This document shows positions 16,338 to 24,767 of a stretch of 64,000 nt of DNA, one piece after another. The position numbers and the translations under genes were made by a program. Source of the DNA: Chitinophagaceae bacterium (GTDB taxonomy: Bacteria; Bacteroidota; Bacteroidia; Cytophagales; Cytophagaceae); assembly GCA_028288365.1 (NCBI GenBank), contig JAQBNU010000093.1:1-64000 (forward strand), given 5' to 3'. The stretch's first letter is position 1; each line of letters opens with the position of its first letter. A model generated the notes under the pieces. It did not search any database. It saw only the letters and a program-made list of their open reading frames with translations, and was not told the origin of the DNA.

Positions 16338-16982
16338 TTAGACGGCTTGTACATTCCACTCGCTGGGATTTTCTCTCCACTTAGAAAGTACTTCCAGTTG
16401 CTGCTGATTCAAGATGTTTTTTTTGAAGGCGATATCAAGCAATGCATTATAGTTAGAAAGCGTAACCAGTTTCACTCCGGCATTTTTGAATGCTTGCGCA
16501 GCGATCGGAAAATCGTAAGTAAAAATTGCTACCATACCCAATACGTTTACACCTTGTTCTTTCAATGCTTCAACAGCTTTCAATGAACTGCCTCCAGTAG
16601 AAATCAAATCTTCGATCACGACTACTTTTTGACCAGGCTGGATTCTTCCTTCGATGAGATTGGTCATGCCATGGTCCTTTGGTTTTGCTCTCACATAGAT
16701 CAGTGATTTGCTCATGCGATCTGCAATAATGGAAGCCTGAGGAATACCGGCTGTTGCCACTCCTGCAATCACTTCCACATCGGGGAATTCTTTTTTTATC
16801 GTGGCGATCAAACTTTCAGCAATATAGGCGCGTATATCGGGATAAGACAAAGCGACTCTGTTGTCACAGTAAATAGGGGAGTTCCAACCTGAAGCCCATT
16901 TAAAGGGTTTCTCAGGACTAAGCTTAACGGCTTCTACCTGTAGAAGCTTTTCTGCGATAGAGAGTTCTATAGTATTGTACAT
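16338..16982 (-). CDS. pyrE: Orotate phosphoribosyltransferase
   Basis: Joins orotate and PRPP to give orotidine 5'-phosphate in de novo pyrimidine synthesis. The 214-residue length is normal. The PRPP-binding motif VVVIEDLISTGGSSLKAV is clear, as are the catalytic-loop region RAKPKDHG (preceded by SLIYV) and an N-terminal FKWASGWNSPIYCDNR. It leads a minus-strand operon with the DUF protein and the metallophosphoesterase, and is divergent from the Nudix gene at 17072. Confidence 0.96.
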   Translation of the reverse strand: MYNTIELSIAEKLLQVEAVKLSPEKPFKWASGWNSPIYCDNRVALSYPDIRAYIAESLIATIKKEFPDVEVIAGVATAGIPQASIIADRMSKSLIYVRAKPKDHGMTNLIEGRIQPGQKVVVIEDLISTGGSSLKAVEALKEQGVNVLGMVAIFTYDFPIAAQAFKNAGVKLVTLSNYNALLDIAFKKNILNQQQLEVLSKWRENPSEWNVQAV

Positions 16983-17071
16983 ACTGCAAGGTATAAAAAA
17001 CTTGCCTCAGCTGAAAATAGCTGTTGAATTAATCTATAAGTTTTGATATTTTGCAGTAACTAAGGGGAATA

Positions 17072-17755
17072 ATGAAAATCTTCATCAACGACAAGCCGAT
17101 CCATTTTGTACCTTATAAAGGGCAGAGTGATGACTCTGATTACGATACGGTCTTTTGGGGAGACACGATTTTAATAGCCAAAAACATGGCGGGTCACGTC
17201 ATGATCCACAATGCCAATACTCAACAGATCGACAAACTCATTGAATTGATGGAAGTCAAGAAAATGAAGAAAATGATTTCACTGACAATTTCATTGAAAG
17301 ATTATGTGGTGATGACGGAGTACTTCAAAGATCACTTTAAGATTGTAAAAGCTTCTGGCGGCCTTGTTTCAAAGGGCGATAAAGTATTATTGATTTATCG
17401 TTTGAAGAAATGGGATTTGCCAAAAGGTAAATTGAAAAAAGGAGAAGACTCTGCCATCGGTGCCAAACGTGAAGTAGAAGAAGAGTGCAATGTAAAAGTA
17501 GAGCTTGGGAATTTATTATGTACGACCTGGCATACCTACGTTCGCAAAAACAAACGCATACTCAAACGCACCGATTGGTACCGCATGTCGTGTGTAGATG
17601 ATTCTAACATGCAACCCCAGTTGGAAGAATTTATAGAAGAAGTAAAATGGATGAATAATAAAGAAGTAGCGAAAGCACTTACAAATACTTATTTGTCTAT
17701 ACTGGAAGTGTTCGATAATTTTGGTGCTGAACAGCCATCATATCTGATACGGTAA
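17072..17755 (+). CDS. Nudix hydrolase with N-terminal extension
   Basis: A 227-residue protein. The first 100 residues form an unrecognised N-terminal domain. The Nudix fold follows, with the box GKLKKGEDSAIGAKREVEEE matching GX5EX7REUXEE, though the usual final glycine is replaced by Asn (ECNV). A nucleoside-diphosphate-linked substrate is expected, but which one is not evident. Its 3' end overlaps the convergent coaD gene by 18 bases, so both C-termini are encoded in the same DNA. Confidence 0.9.
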   Translation: MKIFINDKPIHFVPYKGQSDDSDYDTVFWGDTILIAKNMAGHVMIHNANTQQIDKLIELMEVKKMKKMISLTISLKDYVVMTEYFKDHFKIVKASGGLVSKGDKVLLIYRLKKWDLPKGKLKKGEDSAIGAKREVEEECNVKVELGNLLCTTWHTYVRKNKRILKRTDWYRMSCVDDSNMQPQLEEFIEEVKWMNNKEVAKALTNTYLSILEVFDNFGAEQPSYLIR

Positions 17756-18190
17756 AAAACTACTTACATCTCCACCACCTTTGTGAATGTCCCTGACCAC
17801 CGAACTACTGATATAGGCCAGGTGAGGAGAAGTTATCAAAAATACGGTTTCGATTTGATTCCATACGTGCACGTTGGCTTGTGCAATCGTGTTCTCGTAT
17901 TCGAAATCCGTTGTGTTTCTCAATCCCCGGATTAAAAATTTGGCGTTTATTTTTTCCGCAAATTTAGCCGTCAATCCTTCGTACAATTCTATTCTTACTT
18001 GCGGATGCTTTTCAAATGTTTTTTCGATCAGCCTTTTCATGATTTGGATGTCGATGTAACGAATCTTCTGCGTGTTGTTACCAATGCCAATGACAATTTC
18101 ATCAAACAGGTTCAAGCTGCGAAGTACGATGTCTTCATGTCCTTTCGTGAAAGGATCGAATGAACCGGGAAACAGTGCTGTCTTTTTCAT
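17738..18190 (-). CDS. coaD: Phosphopantetheine adenylyltransferase
   Basis: Catalyses the fourth step of coenzyme A synthesis, transferring AMP from ATP to 4'-phosphopantetheine. The signature ALFPGSFDPFTKGHEDIV is at the N-terminus, FLIRGLRNTTDFEYE in the middle and YISSSVVRDI near the C-terminus, in a normal 150-residue protein. The DUF3822 gene lies three bases upstream in the same direction, a pairing I recall from other Bacteroidota. Confidence 0.97.
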   Translation of the reverse strand: MKKTALFPGSFDPFTKGHEDIVLRSLNLFDEIVIGIGNNTQKIRYIDIQIMKRLIEKTFEKHPQVRIELYEGLTAKFAEKINAKFLIRGLRNTTDFEYENTIAQANVHVWNQIETVFLITSPHLAYISSSVVRDIHKGGGDVSSFLPYQI

Positions 18191-18193
18191 GGC

Positions 18194-19078
18194 TTACTCA
18201 AACAATTGAAGTGAGAAAAGGTCAAAGTAATAATGGTCCGGTATTTCATCAAATACAAAACCGTATTTCAATATAGAAGGTCTTTCTATGAATTCTATTT
18301 TTCGAACGTATTTATAGATGCGTTGGTATTCTGGTGCATTGTTGTCAATGGCACCGATCAATACCAGTGGTGTGGTTTCCGGACTTAAATTGTACACGTT
18401 CATGATGTACAAACAATAATACGTAAAGTCGTCGGCGGTATGAATGAGGAAACTGTTATGAAATAAAATTTTACTCCCTTCTTTCACAGCAATAGACAAG
18501 GTGTGATTTTCCAGGCAGGCATAAATCTTTTTTTCTGTAGCACGATCCGCTCCCAACAGTCCTTCTAGCAAGGCCGACATGTGGTGTATGTATTTTATTT
18601 TTTTGGAAGGGTATTTTTGATTCAGCCAATCCACCAGTGTTTGTTGCACACCAAATACCACCACGGCTTCCAGCGAAACTTCTTTGTTGTAAAATAAAAT
18701 TTCTTCCGGTTGTGCGTTGGAGTTGATGTTTAGGTATGATGCCGCGTAGTTTTTGTCAAACAAAGAAACGGGGACTACACTGAAGCGATTGTTTTTAATA
18801 GAGACTACAATGTTTTTCCAGAAGCCTGCATTGAGCCATTCGTGTTCATAGAAAAACGCATTCAATTCTTCTAGAATCTTGGAGGTATTTTCTGGAAAAT
18901 GGAATTGATAATTTTCCAACAACAAGCATCTCTCGATTGAAGGATCGGTAATGCAAATGCTAAAGTTATAGGAACTGATTTGAATGAGCAGGTTGTAATT
19001 GTACAGGTTCTCCGCCTCAAAAAGAGTATCTTTTAATTTGTGAGTGATGTTGGGTTTAGAAACGCTGTAGTCTTCCAT
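18194..19078 (-). CDS. DUF3822 family protein
   Basis: A 294-residue soluble protein with the layout of DUF3822: an N-terminal beta-rich part (LIQISSYNFSICITDPS), a middle with VSLEAVVVFGVQQTLVDWL, and a C-terminal part (YACLENHTLSIAVKEGSKI, then DDFTYYCLYIMNVYNL). The alternating strands suggest an actin/FtsA-like fold (inference). Its three-base spacing to coaD suggests a link with CoA synthesis or simple co-expression. No catalytic motif is visible and function is unknown. Confidence 0.82.
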   Translation of the reverse strand: MEDYSVSKPNITHKLKDTLFEAENLYNYNLLIQISSYNFSICITDPSIERCLLLENYQFHFPENTSKILEELNAFFYEHEWLNAGFWKNIVVSIKNNRFSVVPVSLFDKNYAASYLNINSNAQPEEILFYNKEVSLEAVVVFGVQQTLVDWLNQKYPSKKIKYIHHMSALLEGLLGADRATEKKIYACLENHTLSIAVKEGSKILFHNSFLIHTADDFTYYCLYIMNVYNLSPETTPLVLIGAIDNNAPEYQRIYKYVRKIEFIERPSILKYGFVFDEIPDHYYFDLFSLQLFE

Positions 19079-19232
19079 TGCGGGAAATGGTTACGGTTTC
19101 AATATAGTGTGTTTTTGTGGAAAGGGAAAGGGAAGATGGGTTATTGTTGAGAAGATCGAATAGGTAAAAGAGGTTGATAATTGGATAGATTATTTGGATA
19201 CGATGAGCGAGAAAATAAATAATGTCTTGACG

Positions 19233-19325
19233 AGGGCGTTTCCCTACGGGCCGGGCTTTCGCTTCAAGTCCGGCTTACGCGCAATACCCACGCGCTTCGG
19301 GCTTTCCGCTCAATCCCTAACGCAA
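19233..19325. repeat. Repeat family C, inverted copy
   Basis: GGGCGTTTCCCTACGGGCC followed by GGGCTTTCGCT, and at the other end GGGCTTTCCGCTCAATCCC plus TAACGCAA, is the reverse complement of the family C ends. It fills most of the 304-base gap 19079-19382 and directly precedes a family A arm. Confidence 0.75.
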
Positions 19326-19341
19326 AGAATTTTATGAATGC

Positions 19342-19374
19342 AAGTCCCCTTCAGGGGATTTAGGGGCAAGACAG
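19342..19374. repeat. Repeat family A, single arm
   Basis: One arm (AAGTCCCCTTCAGGGG then ATTTAGGGGCAAGACA) of the inverted-repeat element seen complete at 24593, 28015, 39678 and 58623. No matching second arm is present here, so this is a solo or degraded copy beside the convergent end of the Nudix gene at 19383. Confidence 0.8.
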
Positions 19375-19382
19375 TTAGTATA

Positions 19383-19883
19383 TCACACACCATCAGGTTT
19401 ATCCAAACTATATCCCTTTCTCAACAACACATCATCCCACGTTTTCAAATCTCTCAATACATAATGTTTTTGATTATCCGGAATCTGTCGAAGTGTATCA
19501 AGGTCAACAAAAGCTAACTCCTCCAACATTTGTTGTCCGCTCATTTCAGGATCTTTTCCAAGCTGTGCGCTTCCTTCCACTTGTGTGATGATGAAAAACA
19601 ATTCTACCGCATGCATCGGTGAATGCATGTATTCATGTACAAAACCAAATTCATACTGCGTAGGCTTGAGTCCTGTTTCTTCGATGAATTCTCTCACAAG
19701 TGTTTGTGTGGCTTGTTCTCCAAATTCCATTCCCCCGCCAGGAGGTGACCAAAGGATGTTTTGTTCACCAATCGAATGATGCCTGAGCAAGAGAAGCTTG
19801 TTGTTTTCCACATAGAGTCCGCATACGCGCAGCCTTAGTTTGTGACCAAAATTTTTAATGATGTCTGCTTTCAAATCACTCAT
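19383..19883 (-). CDS. Nudix hydrolase
   Basis: A 166-residue Nudix protein with a full box, GGGMEFGEQATQTLVREFIE followed by ETGL, matching GX5EX7REUXEEXGU. The N-terminus (LRVCGLYVENNKLLLLRHH) is the usual first beta strands. Cytoplasmic; hydrolyses an unknown nucleoside diphosphate derivative. It is divergent from the helicase gene with a 41-base gap, so their promoters share that interval. Confidence 0.93.
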   Translation of the reverse strand: MSDLKADIIKNFGHKLRLRVCGLYVENNKLLLLRHHSIGEQNILWSPPGGGMEFGEQATQTLVREFIEETGLKPTQYEFGFVHEYMHSPMHAVELFFIITQVEGSAQLGKDPEMSGQQMLEELAFVDLDTLRQIPDNQKHYVLRDLKTWDDVLLRKGYSLDKPDGV

Positions 19884-19924
19884 AAAATCAACATGTTTGT
19901 CAGGACTTGCTATAAAAATACAAA

Positions 19925-21310
19925 ATGGAGAGGGAAATCATATCTTTTTTGGCCTTTGAGCCAACATTAGATCAGCAGCAAGCCATACAGCAAGCCGTGA
20001 AGCTCATTGAAGACAAGGACCGCAAGCGCAAAGTTTTTTTGTTGAAAGGATATGCCGGTACAGGTAAGACATATCTTGTCAGTGCCATCATCAAAGCATT
20101 TGAAAAAAACAAGAAACGTACCATACTCATGGCGCCTACCGGGCGCGCGGCGAAAGTGATGTCTAGTTATGCTTCCAAACAAGCCTTCACCATACACCGT
20201 TTTATTTTTGGTATGGAAGCAGACAAAGAAGGTGTACCACGCTACTTCCGTAAACCCAATACGATGGCCAATACACTCTTTTTTGTCGATGAAGCATCCA
20301 TGCTTCAGGATGGCATGTCGGGTGCGATTCTAAAAGATTTGGTGAGTTATGTTTTCGAACAGGAAAATAATATTTTATTTCTTATTGGTGACGAAGCGCA
20401 ATTGCCTCCCGTAGGACAAGAAAAAAGTTATGCCTTGGATGCGATGTATCTTCAGCGCAACTACAGCCTGGATGTAGAAGAAGCCAACTTACGAGAAGTA
20501 GTACGTCAACAAGAGGGTAGTGGTGTTTTATACAACGCCACACAATTGAGAAATGCGATTGGAAGAGAACGCACACCGACATTGAAAGTAGCGGGTTACG
20601 GTGATGTATTTACTATGGATCATACGAAGCTGGAAGATGGCTTACGTTATGCGTACGATAAATTTGGCATAGACAATACCTTGTTGATTTGCAATGCCAA
20701 CTGGCAATGCCTCAACTACAACCGCATGATCAAGAATTCTATTTTGTTTCACGAAGAATTTTTAGAAGCAGGAGACCGTCTGATGATTGTGAAAAACTAT
20801 TACGATCCAGAAGGCGGCAAAGATAAATTATCATTCGTCGCCAACGGTGACATGGCCGAACTGCGCTACCTGTCAGGCGAGCAGGAGAAGTACGGATTGA
20901 AATTTGCAGACGGAGGATTGAAATTTCCTGATTACAGTGAAAACAGCGAAGTAGAATTTAAACTGTTGCTGGATGTATTGTTTTCAAAAGGTCCGGCGTT
21001 AGAAGAAGAGAAATCAAAAGAACTATACCGTCAGGTTGTTGAGCATCATCAGCAAGCCGGACATAAAGGCAATTATTGGCTGGAAGTGAAAAAAGATCCT
21101 TACCTGAATGCGCTGCAAGTCAAACATGCCTATGCCGTAACTTGTCACAAATCACAAGGCGGACAATGGGATGCGGTATTCATCGATGGCAGTCATTTGC
21201 ACAAAGACGATTCTTCTGCTCAGGCGTTGCGTTGGTTGTATACGGCCATGACCAGAGCCGTGAAAGAAGTGTTTTTGATAAACTTTCCATCGAGTTTCTT
21301 TTCAAAGTGA
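19925..21310 (+). CDS. RecD-like ATP-dependent DNA helicase
   Basis: A 461-residue superfamily 1 helicase. Motifs in order: Walker A KGYAGTGKTYLV, the MAPTGRAAKVM motif, Walker B FVDEASMLQ, motif III IGDEAQLPPVGQE, motif V region TCHKSQGGQWDAVFIDGS and motif VI LYTAMTRAVKEVFLI. It is shorter than RecD2 and lacks a RecD2-like N-terminal region, resembling the stand-alone RecD/Pif1-like helicases of Bacteroidota. It probably acts 5' to 3' on single-stranded DNA in repair. No RecB or RecC is nearby. Confidence 0.92.
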   Translation: MEREIISFLAFEPTLDQQQAIQQAVKLIEDKDRKRKVFLLKGYAGTGKTYLVSAIIKAFEKNKKRTILMAPTGRAAKVMSSYASKQAFTIHRFIFGMEADKEGVPRYFRKPNTMANTLFFVDEASMLQDGMSGAILKDLVSYVFEQENNILFLIGDEAQLPPVGQEKSYALDAMYLQRNYSLDVEEANLREVVRQQEGSGVLYNATQLRNAIGRERTPTLKVAGYGDVFTMDHTKLEDGLRYAYDKFGIDNTLLICNANWQCLNYNRMIKNSILFHEEFLEAGDRLMIVKNYYDPEGGKDKLSFVANGDMAELRYLSGEQEKYGLKFADGGLKFPDYSENSEVEFKLLLDVLFSKGPALEEEKSKELYRQVVEHHQQAGHKGNYWLEVKKDPYLNALQVKHAYAVTCHKSQGGQWDAVFIDGSHLHKDDSSAQALRWLYTAMTRAVKEVFLINFPSSFFSK

Positions 21311-21361
21311 AAATTGGTTCTTATTTTGTAGTAAGCCCTTTGTGCTTTAAACCCTTTACCT

Positions 21362-21748
21362 ATGAACATCAAATACAGTTTCGTTCTTTTGCTCGCCTTC
21401 GTTCAGTTGACAGTGATGGCTCAGACCAAAGGTCCGGGTATAGAATTTAAAGAAGTCTATTTTGATTTTGGAGACATCAAACAAGGAGCGGTAGTAGAAC
21501 ATGTGTTTCAATTTACCAATACCGGTGATTCTACCTTGTTGATTCAAAAAGCATACTCCAGTTGTGGTTGTACGATTCCTTCTTTTCCTAAAGAGGGAAT
21601 AGCTCCTGGACAGTCCGGACAAATAACAGTGAAGTTTAATTCAGAAGGCAAGATGGGATTGAACAATAAAATCATTACGATTTTAACCAATACGAAGACA
21701 GAAGTACCGGGGAGGTTGTCGATCAAGGTGAATGTACTGCCGAAATAA
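21362..21748 (+). CDS. Secreted DUF1573 protein
   Basis: A 128-residue protein with a signal peptide (MNIKYSFVLLLAFVQLTVMA, cut before QTKG) and one DUF1573 domain. The hallmark IEFKEVYFDFGDIKQG, FQFTNTGDSTLLI and SSCGCTIPSFPKEGIAPGQS motifs are present. The fold is Ig-like (ASPM/SPD-2/Hydin type), and the protein is probably periplasmic; no enzymatic role is known. It ends before a strong hairpin terminator. Confidence 0.92.
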   Translation: MNIKYSFVLLLAFVQLTVMAQTKGPGIEFKEVYFDFGDIKQGAVVEHVFQFTNTGDSTLLIQKAYSSCGCTIPSFPKEGIAPGQSGQITVKFNSEGKMGLNNKIITILTNTKTEVPGRLSIKVNVLPK

Positions 21749-21751
21749 TAG

Positions 21752-21893
21752 AGTGATCAGTGGACCAGTATCTTTTATAAGATCCTTGGTTAAAAATAAA
21801 ATAACAACGAGAACGAAAAAAAGAAAAGGTCAGGATTATTCCTGACCTTTTCTTTTTTCTGATCACTGACTGACAACTGATCACTGTCCACTC
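21752..21893. repeat. Repeat family D with bidirectional terminator, copy 1
   Basis: AAAGAAAAGGTCAGG (21820-21834) pairs perfectly with CCTGACCTTTTCTTT (21841-21855), a strong bidirectional terminator between the convergent DUF1573 and DUF423 genes. On both sides lie GTGATCAGTGG- and CTGATCACTGACTGACAACT-type words that recur at 32376, 39561, 48372 and 60502-60618. The right-hand words run into the DUF423 stop codon. Confidence 0.8.
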
Positions 21894-22267
21894 AATACCG
21901 TCTTGTACAACCCTATCGCCAGGAATACCCAACCTGCAATCAACGCCAATCCACCGATGGGTGTAACTGCTCCCCACTTGCTTACATTCGTAGCACAGAG
22001 GATGTAAAGCGATCCGGAGAAAATAAGAATGCCTCCCGCAAAACCCAACGATGCCCAGTTGAGCCATTTGTTCTGGTGTTGGAAATACAAGATCCCTACC
22101 AAAAGCAAAGCCAGAGTATGATAGAACTGGTAACGCACAGCCGTTTCAAATGCTTCTGTGCGGTTTATGGCATGTAAGTAATCTTTTAATTTGTGTGCTC
22201 CGAAAGCGCCTATGGCTACGGACAATGCACCGCTGATGCTACTGAAGAGTAAGATGAATTTATGCAT
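21881..22267 (-). CDS. DUF423 membrane protein (YgdD-like)
   Basis: A 128-residue protein with four hydrophobic segments and the DUF423 signature: GALSVAIGAFGAHKLKD near the N-terminus, FETAVRYQFYHTLALLLVG in the second segment, and GGLALIAGWVFLA near the end. Inner-membrane protein of unknown function, found across bacteria. It lies 12 bases downstream of the YggS-family gene and is probably co-transcribed with it. Confidence 0.93.
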   Translation of the reverse strand: MHKFILLFSSISGALSVAIGAFGAHKLKDYLHAINRTEAFETAVRYQFYHTLALLLVGILYFQHQNKWLNWASLGFAGGILIFSGSLYILCATNVSKWGAVTPIGGLALIAGWVFLAIGLYKTVLSGQ

Positions 22268-22279
22268 GTTAAATTATTG

Positions 22280-22957
22280 TTATGTTTGATAAGTTCGGTT
22301 TCCAAAGATGGCACTGCCTATGCGGATCATGGTGCTACCTTCATCTAATGCCAGCTTATAATCGGCACTCATGCCCATGCAGACTTCTTCCCATTGTGTA
22401 TTGTTGGCCTGGTAGTTTTTTGCAGACTCATCAAATAAATTCTTCAATTGCCTGAATTCTTGTCGTACTATTTTTTCATCAGATGTAAAAGAAGCCATGC
22501 CCATTAATCCTTTGATGGTTACGTGTTGAAAGGCATCCAGCGCGCGATCGGCCAACCAGGTTCGAATGTCGTTGGCATCGGCACCAAACTTTGTTTCTTC
22601 CTGTGCAATGTGTACCTGAAGCAGGCAGGAAATGATGCGGTTATTTTTCTTTCCTTCTTTATTGATCTCTTCCAGAAGTCTGAGGCTGTCTACCGAATGG
22701 ATGAGATGAACATAAGGCGCAATGTATTTGACCTTATTGCTTTGTAAGTGTCCGATCAGGTGCCAGTGTATCTCGCTGGGCAGCAAGGGTTTTTTGTCTT
22801 GCACTTCCTGTACTTTATTTTCCCCAAAGTCTACTTGACCACATTCAAAGGCTTCACGGACAGCCTCTGCCGGATGTGTCTTGGAAACGGCGATGAGTTT
22901 ACTGCCGTAAGGTTTTATTTCGTTTCGAATCTCAGAAATATTTTGGGCGATGCTCAT
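22280..22957 (-). CDS. YggS/PLPBP family pyridoxal-phosphate-binding protein
   Basis: A 225-residue alanine-racemase-fold protein that binds pyridoxal phosphate without known catalysis and takes part in vitamin B6 and amino acid homeostasis. The cofactor lysine is Lys26 in LIAVSKTHPAEAV. Further family motifs are DFGENKVQE, HWHLIGHLQSNKVK, HSVDSL, GLMGMAS and CMGMSADYKLA, with IRIGSAIFG near the end. It heads a two-gene unit with the DUF423 gene. Confidence 0.94.
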   Translation of the reverse strand: MSIAQNISEIRNEIKPYGSKLIAVSKTHPAEAVREAFECGQVDFGENKVQEVQDKKPLLPSEIHWHLIGHLQSNKVKYIAPYVHLIHSVDSLRLLEEINKEGKKNNRIISCLLQVHIAQEETKFGADANDIRTWLADRALDAFQHVTIKGLMGMASFTSDEKIVRQEFRQLKNLFDESAKNYQANNTQWEEVCMGMSADYKLALDEGSTMIRIGSAIFGNRTYQT

Positions 22958-23029
22958 TGGGTAGACGCGTTGTTTTTTATCTCATGAAATAGAGCTATTT
23001 TAGCATATACTTAAAACCCCTAAAAGTAT

Positions 23030-24577
23030 ATGCCGCTATTTGGGTCTTTGCTCAGTAAAGGATTAAAGATAGGTAATCTAAAACCACAGAAAAAGAAAAC
23101 ACCTTTCGAATTGCAGAAAAAGGAATTGGCAAAATTATTGACGAAAGCCAAAGTTACTCAATTCGGTCAGCACTATAATTTCCACGACATACTGCATCAA
23201 TTTGGAGAGAAGAAATCTGCGACTTTTTATGAGGCATGGAAAAAACAGGTTCCAGTTTTCAATTACAATAAATTATTTGACGAGTGGTGGTACAGAAGCA
23301 AAGCCGGAGAGCATGATGTGACGTGGCCTGGAAGAGTAAAGTATTTTGCTTTGAGTTCCGGTACTTCTGAAGCGTCAACCAAACATATTCCCATGACGGT
23401 GGATATGTTGAAGGCCAATAAGAAAACAAGTATGCGTCAGATGATGACACTGTCACAGTATGACTTACCTCCTGCTGTTTTAGGGAAAGGTATTTTAATG
23501 CTGGGTGGCAGTACGAAGCTGACGAAAATAGATACCTACTACGAAGGAGATTTGTCTGGAATACAAGCCAGTAAAATCCCTTTTTGGTTTCAGATTTTTT
23601 ATAAACCAGGAAAGCGCATTGCCAAAGAACGCGACTGGAATCATAAGCTGGAAGAGATTACCAAAAATGCAGCGAAGTGGGACATTGCCTTCATCGTAGG
23701 AGTGCCGGCCTGGTTGCAGATCATGATGGAACGCATCATTGAACATTACCAGGTAAAAAATATTCACGAGATCTGGCCCAACCTCAGTGTCTTCGTACAC
23801 GGTGGAGTTTCTTTCGAACCGTATAAAAAAGGATTTGAAAAATTATTGGGCAGACCAATAACGTATATCGAAACGTATTTGGCTTCCGAAGGATTCATCG
23901 CTTACCAGATAGGTCCGAAGAAGCACACCATGAAGTTGAGTCTGGATACCGGAATATTTTTTGAATTCATTCCATTCAACGAAAAGAATTTTACATCTGA
24001 AGGTGAAGTCATCCCTAATCCTGAAACACTGATGATTCATGAGGTAGAGGAAGGCATCGATTACGCTCTACTTTTATCAACCTGCGCAGGAACCTGGCGC
24101 TACCTGATCGGAGACGTGATCCGTTTTGAAAACAAAGAAGAATCAGAGATCATCATCAGCGGACGTACGAAACACTACCTGAGTTTATGCGGCGAACATT
24201 TGTCGGTTGACAATATGAACAGAGCGATACAACTGGTGTCTGAAGAATTGAATATTTCTATTTCAGAATATACCGTCGCGGGTATTTCGCACGATTCTCT
24301 TTTTGCACACAAATGGTTTGTAGGTACAGACGATGCGATAGACAAAGAAGTGTTGAGAACGCGATTGGATGAAACGTTAAAAGAACTCAACGACGATTAC
24401 CGTACGGAGCGCACAGCAGCCTTGAAAAACGTGCTGTTGGAAGTATTACCAGTGAATGCTTTCTACAAATGGATGGAATCAAAAGGTAAAGTCGGTTCAC
24501 AAAATAAATTCCCAAGGGTATTTAAGAAAACGCAGCTGGAAGAGTGGGAGAGGTTTGTGGAGGGATATAGGAAGTGA
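23030..24577 (+). CDS. GH3 family acyl-adenylate-forming protein
   Basis: A 515-residue member of the GH3 family (plant auxin/jasmonate-conjugating enzymes), part of the ANL adenylating superfamily. The ATP motif I appears as LSSGTSEASTKHIPMT, motif II as IETYLASEGFIAYQ and motif III as WRYLIGDVIRFEN. It would activate a carboxylic acid as an acyl-adenylate and possibly conjugate it to an amine; bacterial substrates are unknown. It stands alone, facing the bat operon across a family A repeat. Confidence 0.9.
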   Translation: MPLFGSLLSKGLKIGNLKPQKKKTPFELQKKELAKLLTKAKVTQFGQHYNFHDILHQFGEKKSATFYEAWKKQVPVFNYNKLFDEWWYRSKAGEHDVTWPGRVKYFALSSGTSEASTKHIPMTVDMLKANKKTSMRQMMTLSQYDLPPAVLGKGILMLGGSTKLTKIDTYYEGDLSGIQASKIPFWFQIFYKPGKRIAKERDWNHKLEEITKNAAKWDIAFIVGVPAWLQIMMERIIEHYQVKNIHEIWPNLSVFVHGGVSFEPYKKGFEKLLGRPITYIETYLASEGFIAYQIGPKKHTMKLSLDTGIFFEFIPFNEKNFTSEGEVIPNPETLMIHEVEEGIDYALLLSTCAGTWRYLIGDVIRFENKEESEIIISGRTKHYLSLCGEHLSVDNMNRAIQLVSEELNISISEYTVAGISHDSLFAHKWFVGTDDAIDKEVLRTRLDETLKELNDDYRTERTAALKNVLLEVLPVNAFYKWMESKGKVGSQNKFPRVFKKTQLEEWERFVEGYRK

Positions 24578-24592
24578 TTTTGTGATTTGATC

Positions 24593-24730
24593 TGTCTTGC
24601 CCCTAAATCCCCTGAAGGGGACTTTCCTTCGAGAAGAGTTTTAGTGAAAATAGAAACACAGATGTTGTAATTATTGTGGTGGAAAATTGATTATGCTAAA
24701 GTCCCCTTCAGGGGATTTAGGGGCAAGACA
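24593..24730. repeat. Repeat family A, complete copy 1
   Basis: Terminal inverted repeats: TGTCTTGCCCCTAAATCCCC with TGAAGGGGACTTT at the left and the reverse complement ending GGGGCAAGACA at the right, about 33 bases each. The 70-base centre is unique and carries no strong hairpin. It fills the gap between the convergent GH3 and batA genes. Confidence 0.85.
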
Positions 24731-24767
24731 GCTTGTTTTATTTTAGAACTACTTTTTCACTCTTTTC

